Shown: in pieces, positions 45,843 through 57,563 of the stretch
Position numbering within the stretch: position 1 is the first letter of the stretch
How the letters are laid out: every line of letters starts with the position of its first letter
From: Favolaschia claudopus
Taxonomy: Eukaryota > Basidiomycota > Agaricomycetes > Agaricales > Mycenaceae
Assembly: GCA_037176885.1 (NCBI GenBank)
Contig: JAWWNJ010000077.1
Span: 868,001 to 932,000, forward strand
Length of the DNA stretch: 64,000 bases
Direction of reading: 5' to 3'
The notes under the pieces: generated by a model
Told to the model about the DNA's origin: nothing
Database searches by the model: none
What the model saw: only the letters and a program-made list of their open reading frames with translations
Position numbers and translations under genes: made by a program

Positions 45843-47125
45843 TTGCTGTGAGGATTCAAGATTGGGAGGGGGGCCATGGTGTTGCTGAGGTTTATAATTA
45901 ATGCGCCAGCAGGTGGATTCTCGAGATCTTGAGACTTCTGTCGATCAGATCAGCCCAAGCGTTGTTTGCGGTCCCGATAGGTGTTTCGCAGATCTTTCTC
46001 GTTCATTTCTTAAATAGGAATCAACATAATTTAACTCAATTTTGCTTTGGCCATGCCGTGCAGTGTCAACTAGGGGTACTGCGCCGCATGTGGAACAGTG
46101 AGTCTGAAAAAAAAAAAAAAATTAAAATTAAAACCAAAAAAGTCCACTGAAGCTGCGGCGCTGTACGGCGCCAATGATACGTGCAACAAACGCGATCACG
46201 TGATTGTATCGATATGGATACAGGCTTGACTGTGAAGCGCACACTGGGCCTCGTGGTGCTCCATAATTTATTGAATGTGTTGGAATCTCTCTCTACAGCA
46301 TTGCATTCATTGTATAGGTATCTCACTGCATCTGAGAATTTTCACTCTGTTTCATTTGTGTTTTATTATATACCGGTATGGAGAGAAGAGCATCCAACCA
46401 GTATAGTACTATGCATCATGCACCACAAGTAGGTACTCTGTGGGCAATCTTGTTGCAGTAAATGTGTGTTTTGCCTCTGACATCAGGACCGACCAGCTTG
46501 GTTCAAGGTTTGTTCAGGGCTGTATTTATTAGGCCTCATATCTATCTCCGGCTGATTACGTCTAAATCTCTCGCTTATCCAACAGATCAAAGTACTACTA
46601 CAGTACTTATATGGATAGGTCTCAGACCTGGATTTCCGCATAAAATCCAGGGAATATTCCAGCGTAGAAGAACCCAAATTCAAGGTACTGCGGGGCGGTT
46701 GTTTCAATCTCGCCTCCACGCGGAGATCCAATTGGAGTTTAACAGTTTAACAGTGTGATATTCGTTTACGTAGACAAGCTACTTAGGTACGTGTACCTCG
46801 ACGAACCCAAAGAGAAATAAAATGCCTCATATTTTTTCGGCGGATGGAACTCGGCAAATGCCGGTTGATCTTGTTTTTGCGAGGACGGTCATCGAAAAAA
46901 TCGGCGGTCGTGGAATACAACAGAATAAGAGGGAATAAGTACATTAACAAGAGACATAGAAGATACAAGGTACTTCGTATGAGCAAACATTTGAGCCGGA
47001 AGAGATTATGCTGGTGCCAAAGCGCAGCTGTCGACGAAGAGGAGGCTAGGAACATCTCAGATCCAGCTCAGGAATATCGGTCGTCGAGAGCAACGGGCTC
47101 AGAGACGCGCACGTTCCGTTATAAT
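45843..47125. other. Intergenic, AT-rich region
   Basis: No supported gene. It holds an A-rich tract at about 46108-46140 (a run of 15 A, then AAATTAAAATTAAAACC) and lower GC than its surroundings. Confidence 0.55.
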
Positions 47126-47815
47126 TCAATTTGTCGGCGGGAGGAGACATAATTCGAACTCAGGGAACGACGGAACACGACCGCGCGTCGCGATCAGTAG
47201 CTTGATGTTTTTATGGTGGGCTTTAGATTGGCGGAGTCGACTAACCAGGGGCGTGTAGCGCGAATGGAAACAAGGGTCGTCGACCAAGAGGGAGAACGAG
47301 CCGCTCATCGGCGACGCACTGTTGCGAGCCGAGTGTTGGTGAAAATGAGAATGAGATCTTCCATGGACCATAGACTCCAATTTCCCTGGAGCCGCGAGGG
47401 ATTTGGGAGAAGAGGTAGCCCAGTAGGACTTGAGGGAATTGAAATTGAAGTATGTATGCAATGCTGGACGCCGTCCACGCGCGCAAGCTGAATATAGGAC
47501 CCCGGGCGGAAAAGTCGGAGTGGAAGCCGGAGAACGCAGGTAAATATATGGGGGGTGACGGATAACAGTCGCTTGAGATGGTAGATGTAGACAGTCTGAG
47601 TAGACTCGAGCCAGTCCCCGGGAGAGTGACAGTCGTTTGACGAAGTTATTTGACCGCTCCGTTGATCGACCCCGTCGACTTTGGAAAATAACGACTGGTT
47701 CGAGTCTATGGTCGATGTAAGATACAGAAAGCCGATTCCAATCCAGCGAAGACAGGATGAATCGATCAGGGTTGATTCTGGCTCGCAGTCGTTCGCGGCC
47801 GTTCAGAAAGGTCAT
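47126..47815 (-). CDS. Hypothetical open reading frame, 229 residues
   Basis: Single uninterrupted frame from ATG 47815 (MTFLNGRERLRARINPDRFI), rich in Ser, Arg and His, without domains, signal peptide or membrane helix that I can see. It lies divergently to the CUE gene, 178 bp from that gene's ATG, so much of it may be promoter or leader. Kept only because it is long for a chance frame. Confidence 0.22.
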   Translation of the reverse strand: MTFLNGRERLRARINPDRFILSSLDWNRLSVSYIDHRLEPVVIFQSRRGRSTERSNNFVKRLSLSRGLARVYSDCLHLPSQATVIRHPPYIYLRSPASTPTFPPGVLYSACARGRRPALHTYFNFNSLKSYWATSSPKSLAAPGKLESMVHGRSHSHFHQHSARNSASPMSGSFSLLVDDPCFHSRYTPLVSRLRQSKAHHKNIKLLIATRGRVPSFPEFELCLLPPTN

Positions 47816-47993
47816 TCCAGGACACGCCCATCCTCGTAATGGGACCGAATTTGTTGCTAGTGGGATGTCGCGGCGCCGGGGGCTGCGGCGTAGCTATGGA
47901 AGAGGGAGAACTTCAAAAGAGGGAATATCACCGTTACGTCACTCGTCACTCATCCTTCTTATCCTCTCCCTTCAAGTTGTTGCTTATTCTGTC

Positions 47994-49467
47994 ATGGCTG
48001 CTTCTCCTACACCAGAACAACCCAAACTCGCCGACTCTGAGCTAATCTCAACGGAATCAGTCCCAGCTCACACAGAACTGACTCTCACCGATGCACCAGC
48101 CACCGCTGCGGATTCCGCTCCGCCAGCAGCAACGGCGGGCTCGCCACCACCAGTTACCTCTTCTTCACCCGCGCCCGCACCTGCTGCAGAAACGACAACG
48201 ACAACAGAATCAGCACCTGCCCCTGCAGCGCCTCCACGGGAACGCGAATTGGTAGCCGATCCACGGCTCAATACCTTGCGCGCAATGTTCCCTGACTTTG
48301 ACGATTCACTGCTGTAAATGTCTTCTCATTGGACACAAGCTATCATAATAACCACAACTATTCAACTACCCAGCCAATCTGTCCTCGATTCCGTCCAAGG
48401 CAACACCGACCGAGCGATCGACGCATTGCTTGGAATGAGCGACCCGGATTATCAGGGTGAGCCTGGCGCGCAGCAGACGCAGCAGCGGCCGCAGGTGAGT
48501 CATTCCTGCGCTTCAAAATAATTAACAGATGCTCACCGAATGAAATTTAGACCCAGGAAGAACTCGACGAACAGCTCGCGCGCACACTAATGCTGCAAGA
48601 TCAGCAAGACCACGATAACGCGGCACGACAGCACGCATGGCAGGCTCAACAGCAACAGCAGCAGCAGCAGGGGAGACCTGAACCACGGAGACAAGGCTCG
48701 TCTGGTGGTCCCGAAAGGGACACGATGCAAGAATTCTCAGAACAGTTCAATAAATTCGCAGAATGTGACTATCGTTTCTTAGCAGGACTCTGGGAAGCTA
48801 ACGATTGCCCACCAGCCGGACGCAAGACTCTCGGAACGTTCTTCAACAAAGTCAAAGCCAAGATTCAAGAATTAGACCAACCGCAAGGTGGCCAATCTTC
48901 TGGTACTCCAATCATCTTCGCATGCCTCCACAATCTCTGACTCGATATACAGGAAACGCAACCCACGGCGGCGTAGGCGGCGACACCTACCCTTATGAAT
49001 CACAATACAACCCCTACCCTGACACCTCGCACCAACAACGAAACGATAATAGCAACAATCCGAACCCGCACCAACAAATGCCCGCGTACTACGACCCCAA
49101 CGCCGCTGCCGGGGATGGGGATAGGTTCGGAAGCGGGCCACATTCGCCTACAGGGTATGATGCGACACCTGCGCCTGGTGCGGGTGGGCCGGGGACGCCG
49201 GCGCCGCCGAGTACGCAAAGCGGAGCGCCGCAGATCGATGGGGGTATGTCGTTTCTCTCTATCTTCTTTTCCTCTCCTTTGCCAAACTGCGCTAACGATT
49301 GTAATTGTAAAGGCAAACTGGGCATGCTCCCCAAACGCCCCGTCTCCCTCCTCGCCACTTCCCCGCAGCCCTCCTCCGCTCACACCGGCGCTCCCCCAAG
49401 CAGTGACGACGACGACGCGTTGGAGTACGCGGAGAACCCGTTCGAGGAGGATAAGACTAGGAAGTAA
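47994..49467 (+). CDS. CUE-domain protein, Cue5-like
   Basis: CUE domains bind ubiquitin. Yeast Cue5 links ubiquitinated aggregates to autophagy. Start ATG 47994 (MAASPTPEQPKLADSELIST), then a Pro/Ala/Thr-rich stretch. CUE: RLNTLRAMFPDFDDSLL | QSVLDSVQGNTDRAIDALLG, with the MFP and LL signatures (48262-48437) across a GT-AG intron. Next come EELDEQLARTLMLQDQQDHD, a run of Gln (about 48645-48670), and FSEQFNKFAESGRKTLGTF FNKVKAKIQELDQPQ across an intron near 48765-48818. A long disordered Gly/Pro/Asn-rich part ends in LGMLPKRPVSLL, a Ser/Asp cluster and ALEYAENPFEEDKTRK, which contains an NPF motif. The layout matches fungal Cue5. No obvious W-x-x-L Atg8-binding motif was seen. Convergent with the xylosylphosphotransferase-like gene. 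Confidence 0.82.
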
Positions 49468-50197
49468 GTGTGGGTTCTGATGCCTGCCTATCTCTACCTA
49501 TCAAGGAGGTGGTGGCAGTGTGTGGATGAGTATGGCTGGCAGGAGGGTTGGGGCGGAGGCGGAGTTCTGGACGCGACGCGACGATGAATTTATGGATTGA
49601 TTTTATTTCTTATTTCTTATTTTTTGCTTTCATTCGCATTCACGCATGATTGGTTGAAGACGGACGGTAAATTTGATTAACAAACAAACAAGAATGTATT
49701 CCAGATCTGTGTAATTTAGTGTTTGCGATGCTCAGTGCTCGTATCATGCATGCGTGCGTTGGATGCGCACACCTCGACGTTAGGAAATATGATACCAAAT
49801 AGCAAGGCGGAAGGCGTCGGAATCCCTTCGATCTCTTCTTGGACCCCTACCTACGCCGGCGACATTGGTCTGCATGTTTGGTGTGTGCTCACTATGTATG
49901 TATTTGCATTCATCGAAATTATACATAAATACAGGTGCTACAGCGGCAAAGGACTTGGCAGGGTTTATCTTACACGGACTTGTCGTCTAGTGAACTTGAA
50001 AGTGATGTGTATAGTAGCCCCCCTCGGTCAGCGAAGCGCTGAGCGATGGCAGGAAGCCTCAACTGGCTAAAGAGCTCACAAGAGCTCACTGATATCCCTC
50101 CCGATCGCAATATCCCGGGTGCCGCTTTCCCTCTGGATGCTACGAGGGCTTTCGGAAGGGAGAGACGCGACCGACTCCCGTCGCCACAACTATCCTA
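49468..50197. other. Intergenic region between convergent genes
   Basis: AT-rich 3' sequence with no supported gene. Confidence 0.6.
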
Positions 50198-52737
50198 CTA
50201 ATTCTCATACGCAAGCTTGTCCGGCTGTGAACAATGTCAATCAACGGCGCCTCCTCCCTTCAGACAACAACACTCACCCATTTACTCTGAAACCACTTCC
50301 TCAGCTGAAAATCGCCCTGCGTCGAATTATACGCGTCGTTCTCCAAGTCGTCGTTCACGCAGAGCAGCGCCGTTTGCTCATTCACCCAGCTCAGATACCA
50401 CTTTGCTTGTTCCCCCGTGCGGACGCCGAAGAATTCGGCGGGGGTTTCGGCAATGGTGTAGCTGTAGCGGTGGATGAGGCGGATGGCGAAGGCGCGGGGG
50501 TTATCGGGGAGTGGTGGGGATGTTGGCGGGATTATAAGGGGGAGGACGGCGGGTGTGGGGTCGTGTGTTGGAGGTGTTGAGGAGTGCGGCGATGGGGAAG
50601 TTGGAGGAGGGAGGAATATTGAGAGGCCGTGGGGGGCGGTGTTGGTTAGTGCCGCGATGACTGCAGTGGTTCTTAGGTTTCAACAGGAAGAGGGAGGAGT
50701 GCTCGCTTACCTGCATCGCCGCAATGTGGTGTGTCGACGGCAATCCGCCTGAAAACCGCCCATGCGGTTTCTTTGGTCGAGCCAATGCATTCACTTCTAG
50801 ATAAGGTAGTCTCTTCCGGCCGTCCGGAATAGTTTGGGCTGTACCCACTGAATAGGAAAGAACATTAGCAGTCCAAATGATAGGTGACAGAACTCCTTAC
50901 TCGAGTGAAACTGGAAAGTACAGTCAGTTGGAAGCTCTCATCATTCGAGAAGCAAAACCACACACCGAACATATACGTTGTGTTTGCGCGCTCTTTCGGA
51001 TGTTCCGACTGCGGCTGTTGTAACCCTGCAACCCGCATATTTAACTCAACGTCACCCCTACTCGTCCTCGCCGCCTTCTTCCGTCGATATTCCGCTTGCT
51101 CGTCCTCTGCGCCAAGCTCAAGCCACATCGCATCCTTCAGCTCTTCGTTGAGCACCCCGTTCACAACACCGCCCCATTTCGCCACCACCCACGACCACAA
51201 CAACGCCTCGCGATGCCGTTCAATAACGTAGTGCGTGGCCAGGTAGATAGTGTTGAGCTCGAACTCGTTGCTGACGTCGTGTGACCCACGAAACTGGGAT
51301 AATGGCGTGAGGGCGAAGTAGTCGCCGAAGGCGAGGGCGGCTTCGTGCATGAGGGGGAGAGAAAACGAGCGAGCGTTGTGGGCGACGTAGGCTCGGGAAC
51401 GCTTTCCAAAGCGTTGATCTGGAATGGAGAAAGAAAGCCAGAGGTGAGAGCTTGATTGAAAAAGTAGAGGCGACTCACCAAGAACGTGGCTACTCCATCC
51501 CAAAGAGCGCCATTCCCCACCGCCATCCGCGTCTCCACTTGTATCACTCTGAACCATGAATGCTGGGACCAGTCTGAATACTGGACCATATAACGGTGAG
51601 TGGAACGCCGAAGGTGGAAATGGCAACAAAAAGAATTGGTCGTCGTTTAAATATATTCTGCAAAGGTTATGAGAGCACTGAGCGTAACTCGGAAAGGCAT
51701 GGTGTCACCTACATATTTTCCGATACTAGTTCCGGGTCTAACTGAGGTAGCTGTGATTCTACAGCCATACTAGATAAAAGCTGATGAATCTGCATGGTAG
51801 TTGGACAGAATTGGAACCAACCTATTGAACGTAGGGAGTACATTATTTCGCCATTTATCAACCTCGTCGAGTGTCGGGGTTCGGCCGGGTAAACTAGTGA
51901 GCTTGAAAAGCTCGCTGTCTATTCCCTAATCGTGAGCGAAGGCGAGCGCAGAGTTATGGTGCAGACGAACCATGATACAGATAAACTGGAGGTTCCCCAT
52001 TTTCTCCTCCGGCCCAAGCACGCTCAACGTCCAACCACTGCGGTACCAATCCGAGCCGTTGACTGTCATCCAGCGAGTCGGGGTCTGGTACATCGGCCGT
52101 TATGATATGCCAGACGCTATGATTCCACGTTCCGGTGTTCTTGAAGGCGGAGCGCAAGGAATACCGCAGTTCGTCGTGCTGACGGAAACGAGCGTTCGGT
52201 GCTTCAAACTTCAACGACTCAAGCAAGTCCCGACGCGCTTCCGCATGATATACATCCCTACACACAGCTTCAGTCCGAGGCAATCCTCGACACGGAGCAC
52301 ACGAGCACGTACGAGCCATTTACCCAGATATACACCAGGTCGATCGGCGATTCTTCGATCGACAGCCGGGCACAATGCCCTCGCCAGCGCCCCGACGAAA
52401 TCCACTCATCCAGACAGGCATCCGGGATACGAGCATGCGACCTAATAGGTCGAATGGATGTATCCGCCATGGCTTCCGCTGCCGGCGGCCGAGTGAACGA
52501 ATCGTACACAGGTTCCACCCACGAATCCAGCTCGAACTTTATTCGACTCGAAGCGACCGAGTAGCGCATTAACGCAAATACAAGCCATCCCAGAGAAAGA
52601 GCGAATGTGACAGCGAGAAGGAAAGTGATGCGGGAGACTGGTCGTGAAGAGATAAGGTTACGAATGCGAATGAGGGTCGTTCCGAGTCGTCCTTGGTCCC
52701 CATAGTATGACCTGCGCCGCAAAGAAAAGACGGCCAT
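50198..52737 (-). CDS. Stealth-family phosphotransferase, Xpt1-like
   Basis: Stealth proteins transfer sugar-1-phosphate to glycans; Cryptococcus Xpt1 adds xylose phosphate to mannose on glycoproteins in the Golgi. Start ATG 52737 (MAVFSLRRRSYYGDQGRLGT); signal anchor near residues 32-53 (ITFLLAVTFALSLGWLVFAL). CR1: SPIDLVYIWVNGS (about 52345-52310). CR2: ARFRQHDELRYSLRSAFKNT and WHIITADVPDP (about 52190-52080). CR3: DKWRNNVLPTFN and YLNDDQFFLLPFPPSAFHSP LYGPVF (about 51880-51580). CR4-like: TALLCVNDDLENDAYNST and FQLRKWFQSKWPDKLAYEN, stop at 50198. In CR3 the usual F-N-D-D is L-N-D-D. Which sugar it uses cannot be read from sequence. Many small GT-AG introns. Confidence 0.82.
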
Positions 52738-53750
52738 GGAAGAAGTGCCAGAGAGGCTGTAAACGGCGCGCGTGAGTATGTCCAAGGCTTAACTATTATA
52801 ACCCGTTACAACATTGGATCGTAGCGTCGGACATCTTTGTTCAACGTAGGGATGAGAGCGGCACAAGGCGGCACACGACCAACGGATTGGCTGCAGTACA
52901 GTTATCAGTCCGAGCCGAAAACGGCGATCCAATATGCGAGGTAGATCACCTTGATGCCCCACCTGAGTAGCGGCAATTGTCAGACTTCCGTTTGCTTGGC
53001 AGCTAGGCGGAAACACTGTTTTGCAGTGTATCGATGCAGATAACATGCAAAAAATAGCCGCTGGAGGTGAAATTGTAGAGCTTTGGACCCTAAACATCGA
53101 ACGAAAGAATTTGCTTTGGACTTTTTCTGCGTCAAATGAGGTCGTGTGCCTTGCGGCGGATGCGAACTGGGATCGGAGATGCATGACGTCAGAGCAATTT
53201 TAGAATCTTCCCGCCCTTGTTTCCGCTCTTGCTTCCGTTTAAAAAAACCTCGGTCCTAACAGGCTGGCCATCTCAGCACAAGATATGCGCCTGGTAGCCG
53301 CCGCACCCACAACATATACGGATGCTCGCTGCTCTGCATACGTTGGTGCCAAGACTTTCCGTCGGATATGTATCCGTTGATGCGATTTGGCGGTCTACCC
53401 ACATCTCGGAATTTGAATGACTGTAATTTTGCCGCCATTTCCGACACCGTGGTGACCTGTGGGGTCTCTCCCGTCCCGCGGCAGACCCAGGTCGTGGCGA
53501 AGAACCTCTCCCGCTGTGGGTGAATATGTCCCAACATAGCGGAGGCAAGGAAGGACAATTACACGATCCCATCAGGTTTACCGGGGGTAGGGAGCGACAC
53601 TGGAGCGAGAAACTAGCGGCCGATACCTCGCAGGTGTTGAAGTGCTGCGGAGTTCAGACGCACATAAAATCGTTGAACGGCTCGGAACGAAAGCCGGGAC
53701 AGCGGGGGGCCTCGATCTTCTACGCCGGTTCAGCTCGAGAACGCAGTATC
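52738..53750. other. Intergenic region
   Basis: Only short frames without similarity. No gene supported. Confidence 0.55.
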
Positions 53751-54054
53751 GCAGCTTTGCCGCTCGTGAGATTGCACCTAAAAAGCAGGTGGTGAGAGAA
53801 ATTTCAATGGGAGAATGAATTCGAGGGCGGATGGCAAGCCAGAAGCGCCGTGACGGCGCTGCAGGCAGGCTGTGCGGCTGATTTTGATACATTCACATTG
53901 GTCATTCGCCGCCACGAGATAAAATAAATACGAAAATCTAAACAGAATAAGGCACTGTGCTCTGTTGTGCAGTGGTATTTCATTAAGTAGCGCTGAACCA
54001 CACCAGGATGAATTAACCCACCATCTTCTTGTCTGCATCCCCTTATCTCGCTCG
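53751..54054. repeat. Tandem duplicate unit 1 (3' end of phosphatase gene)
   Basis: Diverged direct copy of 54062-54360. Shared blocks include GCAGCTTTGCCGCTCGTGAG, TTCGAGGGCGGATGG and CTCTGTTGTGCAGTGGTATT, at a period of 311 bp. On the minus strand it still reads [10 protein letters not shown], the end of the phosphatase protein, then changes frame. Confidence 0.8.
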
Positions 54055-54061
54055 CAGCATG

Positions 54062-54360
54062 GCAGCTTTGCCGCTCGTGAGACTGTACCTAAAAAGAAGG
54101 TGAGAGAAGTTCCAGTGAGAGAATAAATTCGAGGGCGGATGGTAACGCAGAAGCCGTGTTTCGGTGCTGTAGGCATGCTGTCCGAATGGATTTGATACAT
54201 TTACATTGTTCATTCGCCACCACGAGATAAAATAGATACGGAAATCTAAACGAAGTAAGGCACTGTACTCTGTTGTGCAGTGGTATTTCATTAGCCCTGA
54301 ATCATACCAAGATGAAATTCACCCACCATTCTTCTTGTCTGCATCCCTTTATCTCGCTCG
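54062..54360. repeat. Tandem duplicate unit 2, includes real phosphatase 3' end
   Basis: Second unit. Its right part is the last coding exon and stop (54291) of the PPG1-like gene and the rest is 3' flank. Several small indels separate it from unit 1. Confidence 0.8.
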
Positions 54361-55510
54361 TTCTCCTCCGCCGCGCCGTACACCGTGAACTCGCTTTCCC
54401 CCGTCTCGGTGATAGTCAGTATTGCAGCCATGTTCCCGCATCGATAGCCTGCGCATGTCGTTCAGCCTCGCCTCATCCTTCCAAGAGATGCAGGATAAAC
54501 CCACAATAATTCGGCGCACTCCACACCGTCACCAGCCTCTCGTCGAACATATGCTTATACCCCTCATTAACCAGCTGATGCGCGCGCGCAATCAACTTCA
54601 GGTCGTTCACATAGTTGAACTCCTTCGTCACATCGCCGCCGAAAAGCCAGCCCGCGCCGCGCGGAGAGACAGCCCAATTGTCCGTGACATCGTCCGGATC
54701 GGACCACATGAGATCGCAAAACGCGCCTTCGTGGGGGATCTCCTGGGCGCGGGAGATTACGCGGATCTGGTCGAGCGTGCGGATGTCTGGGGAGAGGCCG
54801 CCGTGGACGCAGAGAGTGGTGCCGTCGATTATCTTAGGGCGGGCGAGTGAGACAAAATAGTGTATTGTTGGGGAAGGCGCACCGCAGCGATATTCAAAAA
54901 GTCAAAGACATTACAGCAGGCTTTCCATACTGTTGCGCTACCGTATTTTTGTTGGCACTCGTCTGCCTAACAGCGTATGAGCGTGAATATATCCTCTCGA
55001 TGACATATCGCAAGACCGCACCGTAGAAACCATACACCTGGGTGATCTGCCGACTTTCGTGGTTCCCTCGTAATAACGTCACTCGGTCGGGATACCTGCG
55101 CAGTCCCACTGTCAGCGGCAAAGTCTTTTTTTGTTCATGACGAAAGAAGAAACGTACCGAGCTTTCATAGCTAACAACAAGGATACGGTTTCTAAGCTGT
55201 AATGCCCGCGATCTACAAAGTCGCCCTGTTCTTCCGCGTCAGCAACACCCACCCATCGAGTGACGCGACGTACCATGAAGATATAACTCGTTTCCGGTAC
55301 AGGACCGCCCCTCCTCAGTAGCTCTAATAGATCCCAAAACTGGCCATGAATGTCGCCGCAGATTGTGACAGGACTTGCAACGGGCTGGATATTGCTTTCT
55401 TCCATTAACAAGGCTTTGACGTGCTCGCAGAGAGTCTTCATGTCGGCTTCGGGGAGATGTGAGCAGCCCATGAGCTGATCAATCCATTTTCCAGGGTCGT
55501 AGGGCGGCAT
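54291..55510 (-). CDS. PP2A-like Ser/Thr phosphatase catalytic subunit, PPG1 type
   Basis: Start ATG 55510: [20 protein letters not shown]. Metal and catalytic motifs: [20 protein letters not shown] (about 55375-55320), [20 protein letters not shown] (about 55225-55165), [20 protein letters not shown] (about 55095-55035), [31 protein letters not shown] (about 54715-54675), [13 protein letters not shown] and [28 protein letters not shown]. After an intron starting GTGGGT the last exon reads [20 protein letters not shown] and ends [10 protein letters not shown]. The tail lacks the YFL end of PP2A/PP4/PP6, which suits the PPG1 branch. About 300 residues after splicing. It is divergent from the arrestin-like gene with 248 bp between starts. 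Confidence 0.88.
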
Positions 55511-55758
55511 AGCGATACCACTGGCAGACAGAGAAGATTCAGAGAAAACGGAGACAAGTCCTATCCAGAGTCTAATCTAGGCGAGCTCAGATGAGTGGAC
55601 GACGAGGACGATGACGGCGACGACCAAACTCCAACTTCCGACTCTGTTCGACTCCCGTCCGATGCGATCCGATACAGCAGTTCGGGTAGTAGGTCCGAAA
55701 TAGCCGAACTCTACCCAGGCTGCATGAATTGTCCAATGCCCACTTGTTACCTGCGTTC

Positions 55759-57563
55759 ATGACCGAGGCGCTCGAGCCCCCCTCGTACGATGGCTTTGGA
55801 TACCAGGCCCTCATAAACTCAAGCCAAGCAGCTACTTCAGATCTTCCCGTTTACTCTCGCAGACCATCTCCCCCGCCTCCAACAGCTAATCAAGTCGAAC
55901 GCGAGCCCAGAGAATTTGTATACGAAGCAAAGACTCGACTCGGAGGCGGCGTCCCATGGGCTACTTTGACTGTTCAAGGGGATCCCAGATTGACGAGAGT
56001 GATACCCACGATCACTGAAGGCTCAAATTTGGTTGGGTCTGTGAAGTTGGCTTTGCGAAGTCCTGAGGCAATTCAGGCGATTTGTATACTGGTGAGTAGT
56101 GTGATTCGAATTTTATCTCTGCAAGATTGCGAATATTTGAGTGATGTTTTGTGTGTAGATCAAGGGCGAGGTAGTTCAAGGAGGGCCTGCCAATGTAGCA
56201 ATTCCGACTTTCTTTGTGGAGACGAAACACACCATCTGGTCTGCGACGGAGGGCGACCCTCAGGCGCCCGAAGGCTCTGGCAAGTCCAAACTGAAAGGAG
56301 ACTACGTCTGGCCATTTTCTCTTCCCATCCCCAGCACCGTCACAAAAGACGGCCAAACGTGGAGGACTCCCCATAGTTTCGTGGACACCATCGCGTCATT
56401 TAGTATACGATATACGGCGGAACTGCGAATAGTACGCGGAAAACTACGACCGGATGACAAGTAAGCCATTTGCTCGTTCGGATTTTAGATATTGATTGAG
56501 ACAGAGTGTCCTGCACTTTTGCCTATTTCTCGATGCAGCAACCTGGTCCTCCTTCACCTTTGCGGCAGGTGCATTCGATGTTCCACTTGGCGCTGTTTGA
56601 ATTTTTGTTCATTGTCTTCCTTCTAATTAGCTTGCATACCAAGAAAACTCTCCTCTGTTCGGACCTGAAGTTGATCCCGAGGGCTGGCTCAGCCAGTCTG
56701 TGACCGTCAGAGGCATCGTATTTGCTTCTCGCCAGATTGAAGCTACAATTACAGTACGTATGTTTGACTCCGTCCATATGTAAATCCAAAGTTAAATTCA
56801 GTCGCAGCTTTCACTCGCGAAACCAGTTCGTCGAACATGGAATAATTTCCATGCCTCGCTTAACGCAACTTTCACAGCTTTGTTACACAAGATCTGCCTC
56901 AATTCCCTGCGTTTTGTCGATCGAATGCAAAGATTCGCAGGCATTAGATCTGCTGTCTTCCCCGTCGGCACCGATGTTGTACTTGGAGCGTTCATTTCTT
57001 CAAGAGAGAGACGCATGGAGAAACTCAGTTGAATCATGTGGTCGCGCCGTATTCTGGCCCTCAACAGAAGGCGCTTCACCCTCAACATCCTCACCACCCA
57101 CTCGGCGCGATCTCATGGGCGAAATTCACTTGAAAGCAAACCTCCAACCCTCTTCTTCCGTCTGCGGTTTCTCCGTGGAGGTCTGTTAACATTTCCCTTG
57201 CCGAATCCTGTGCAAGAATTATTTATTTATTTCATGTTGACGTCTGCTGCGCAGTACGCCGTGGTACTCTTTCCTTTCCAAGCCACTGCGTTCAAACCTC
57301 TAGTCGTGGGAGATCTCGCGCCTTTGCTGCGCCAAATTGTGGAAATCACGACCAGATACGCCCCTGGTCCGAGGCAAAGAACATATACACCGGCGACGTA
57401 CGACACGCGGAATAATCTGATCGACCACTATTATTATGCTCTTGTGATACAGAATGCGCAGGCTGGTGCGAGAGTGCGGTAAGTGCATTGTGCTTATTCT
57501 TTGTTGTTGTTTTTTCATGAGATGCGGAATGAAACCAGGGCTGGGGGCCGCGGTGGGAGGTGA
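55759..57563 (+). CDS. Arrestin-like protein
   Basis: Fungal arrestin-like proteins adapt membrane proteins for ubiquitination and endocytosis. Start ATG 55759: MTEALEPPSYDGFGYQALIN, with PPSY resembling a PY motif. N-terminal arrestin fold: PTITEGSNLVGSVKLALRS (about 56005-56060), intron, IKGEVVQGGPANVAIPTFFV, KGDYVWPFSLPIPSTVTKDG, FSIRYTAELRIVRGKLRPDD. After two introns comes YQENSPLFGPEVDPEGWL (about 56637-56690), then SASIPCVLSIECKDSQALDL (about 56897-56955), GEIHLKANLQPSSSVCGFSV, and YAVVLFPFQATAFKPL near 57255. The last clear exon ends AQAGARVR near 57480; a short final exon to a stop at 57561 is my best guess. The C-terminal arrestin half is recognisable but less typical. Confidence 0.72.

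Noticed and set aside
47140..47160. TTCGAA-type sequence resembling a tRNA T-arm
   Set aside because: The flanking bases do not pair into a 5-bp stem and no acceptor or anticodon arm is seen. A similar site near 47700 fails in the same way. No tRNA is called.
52738..52785. N-terminal extension of the xylosylphosphotransferase-like frame to 52785
   Set aside because: That start is a TTG codon. The first ATG in frame is 52737, directly before the membrane anchor.
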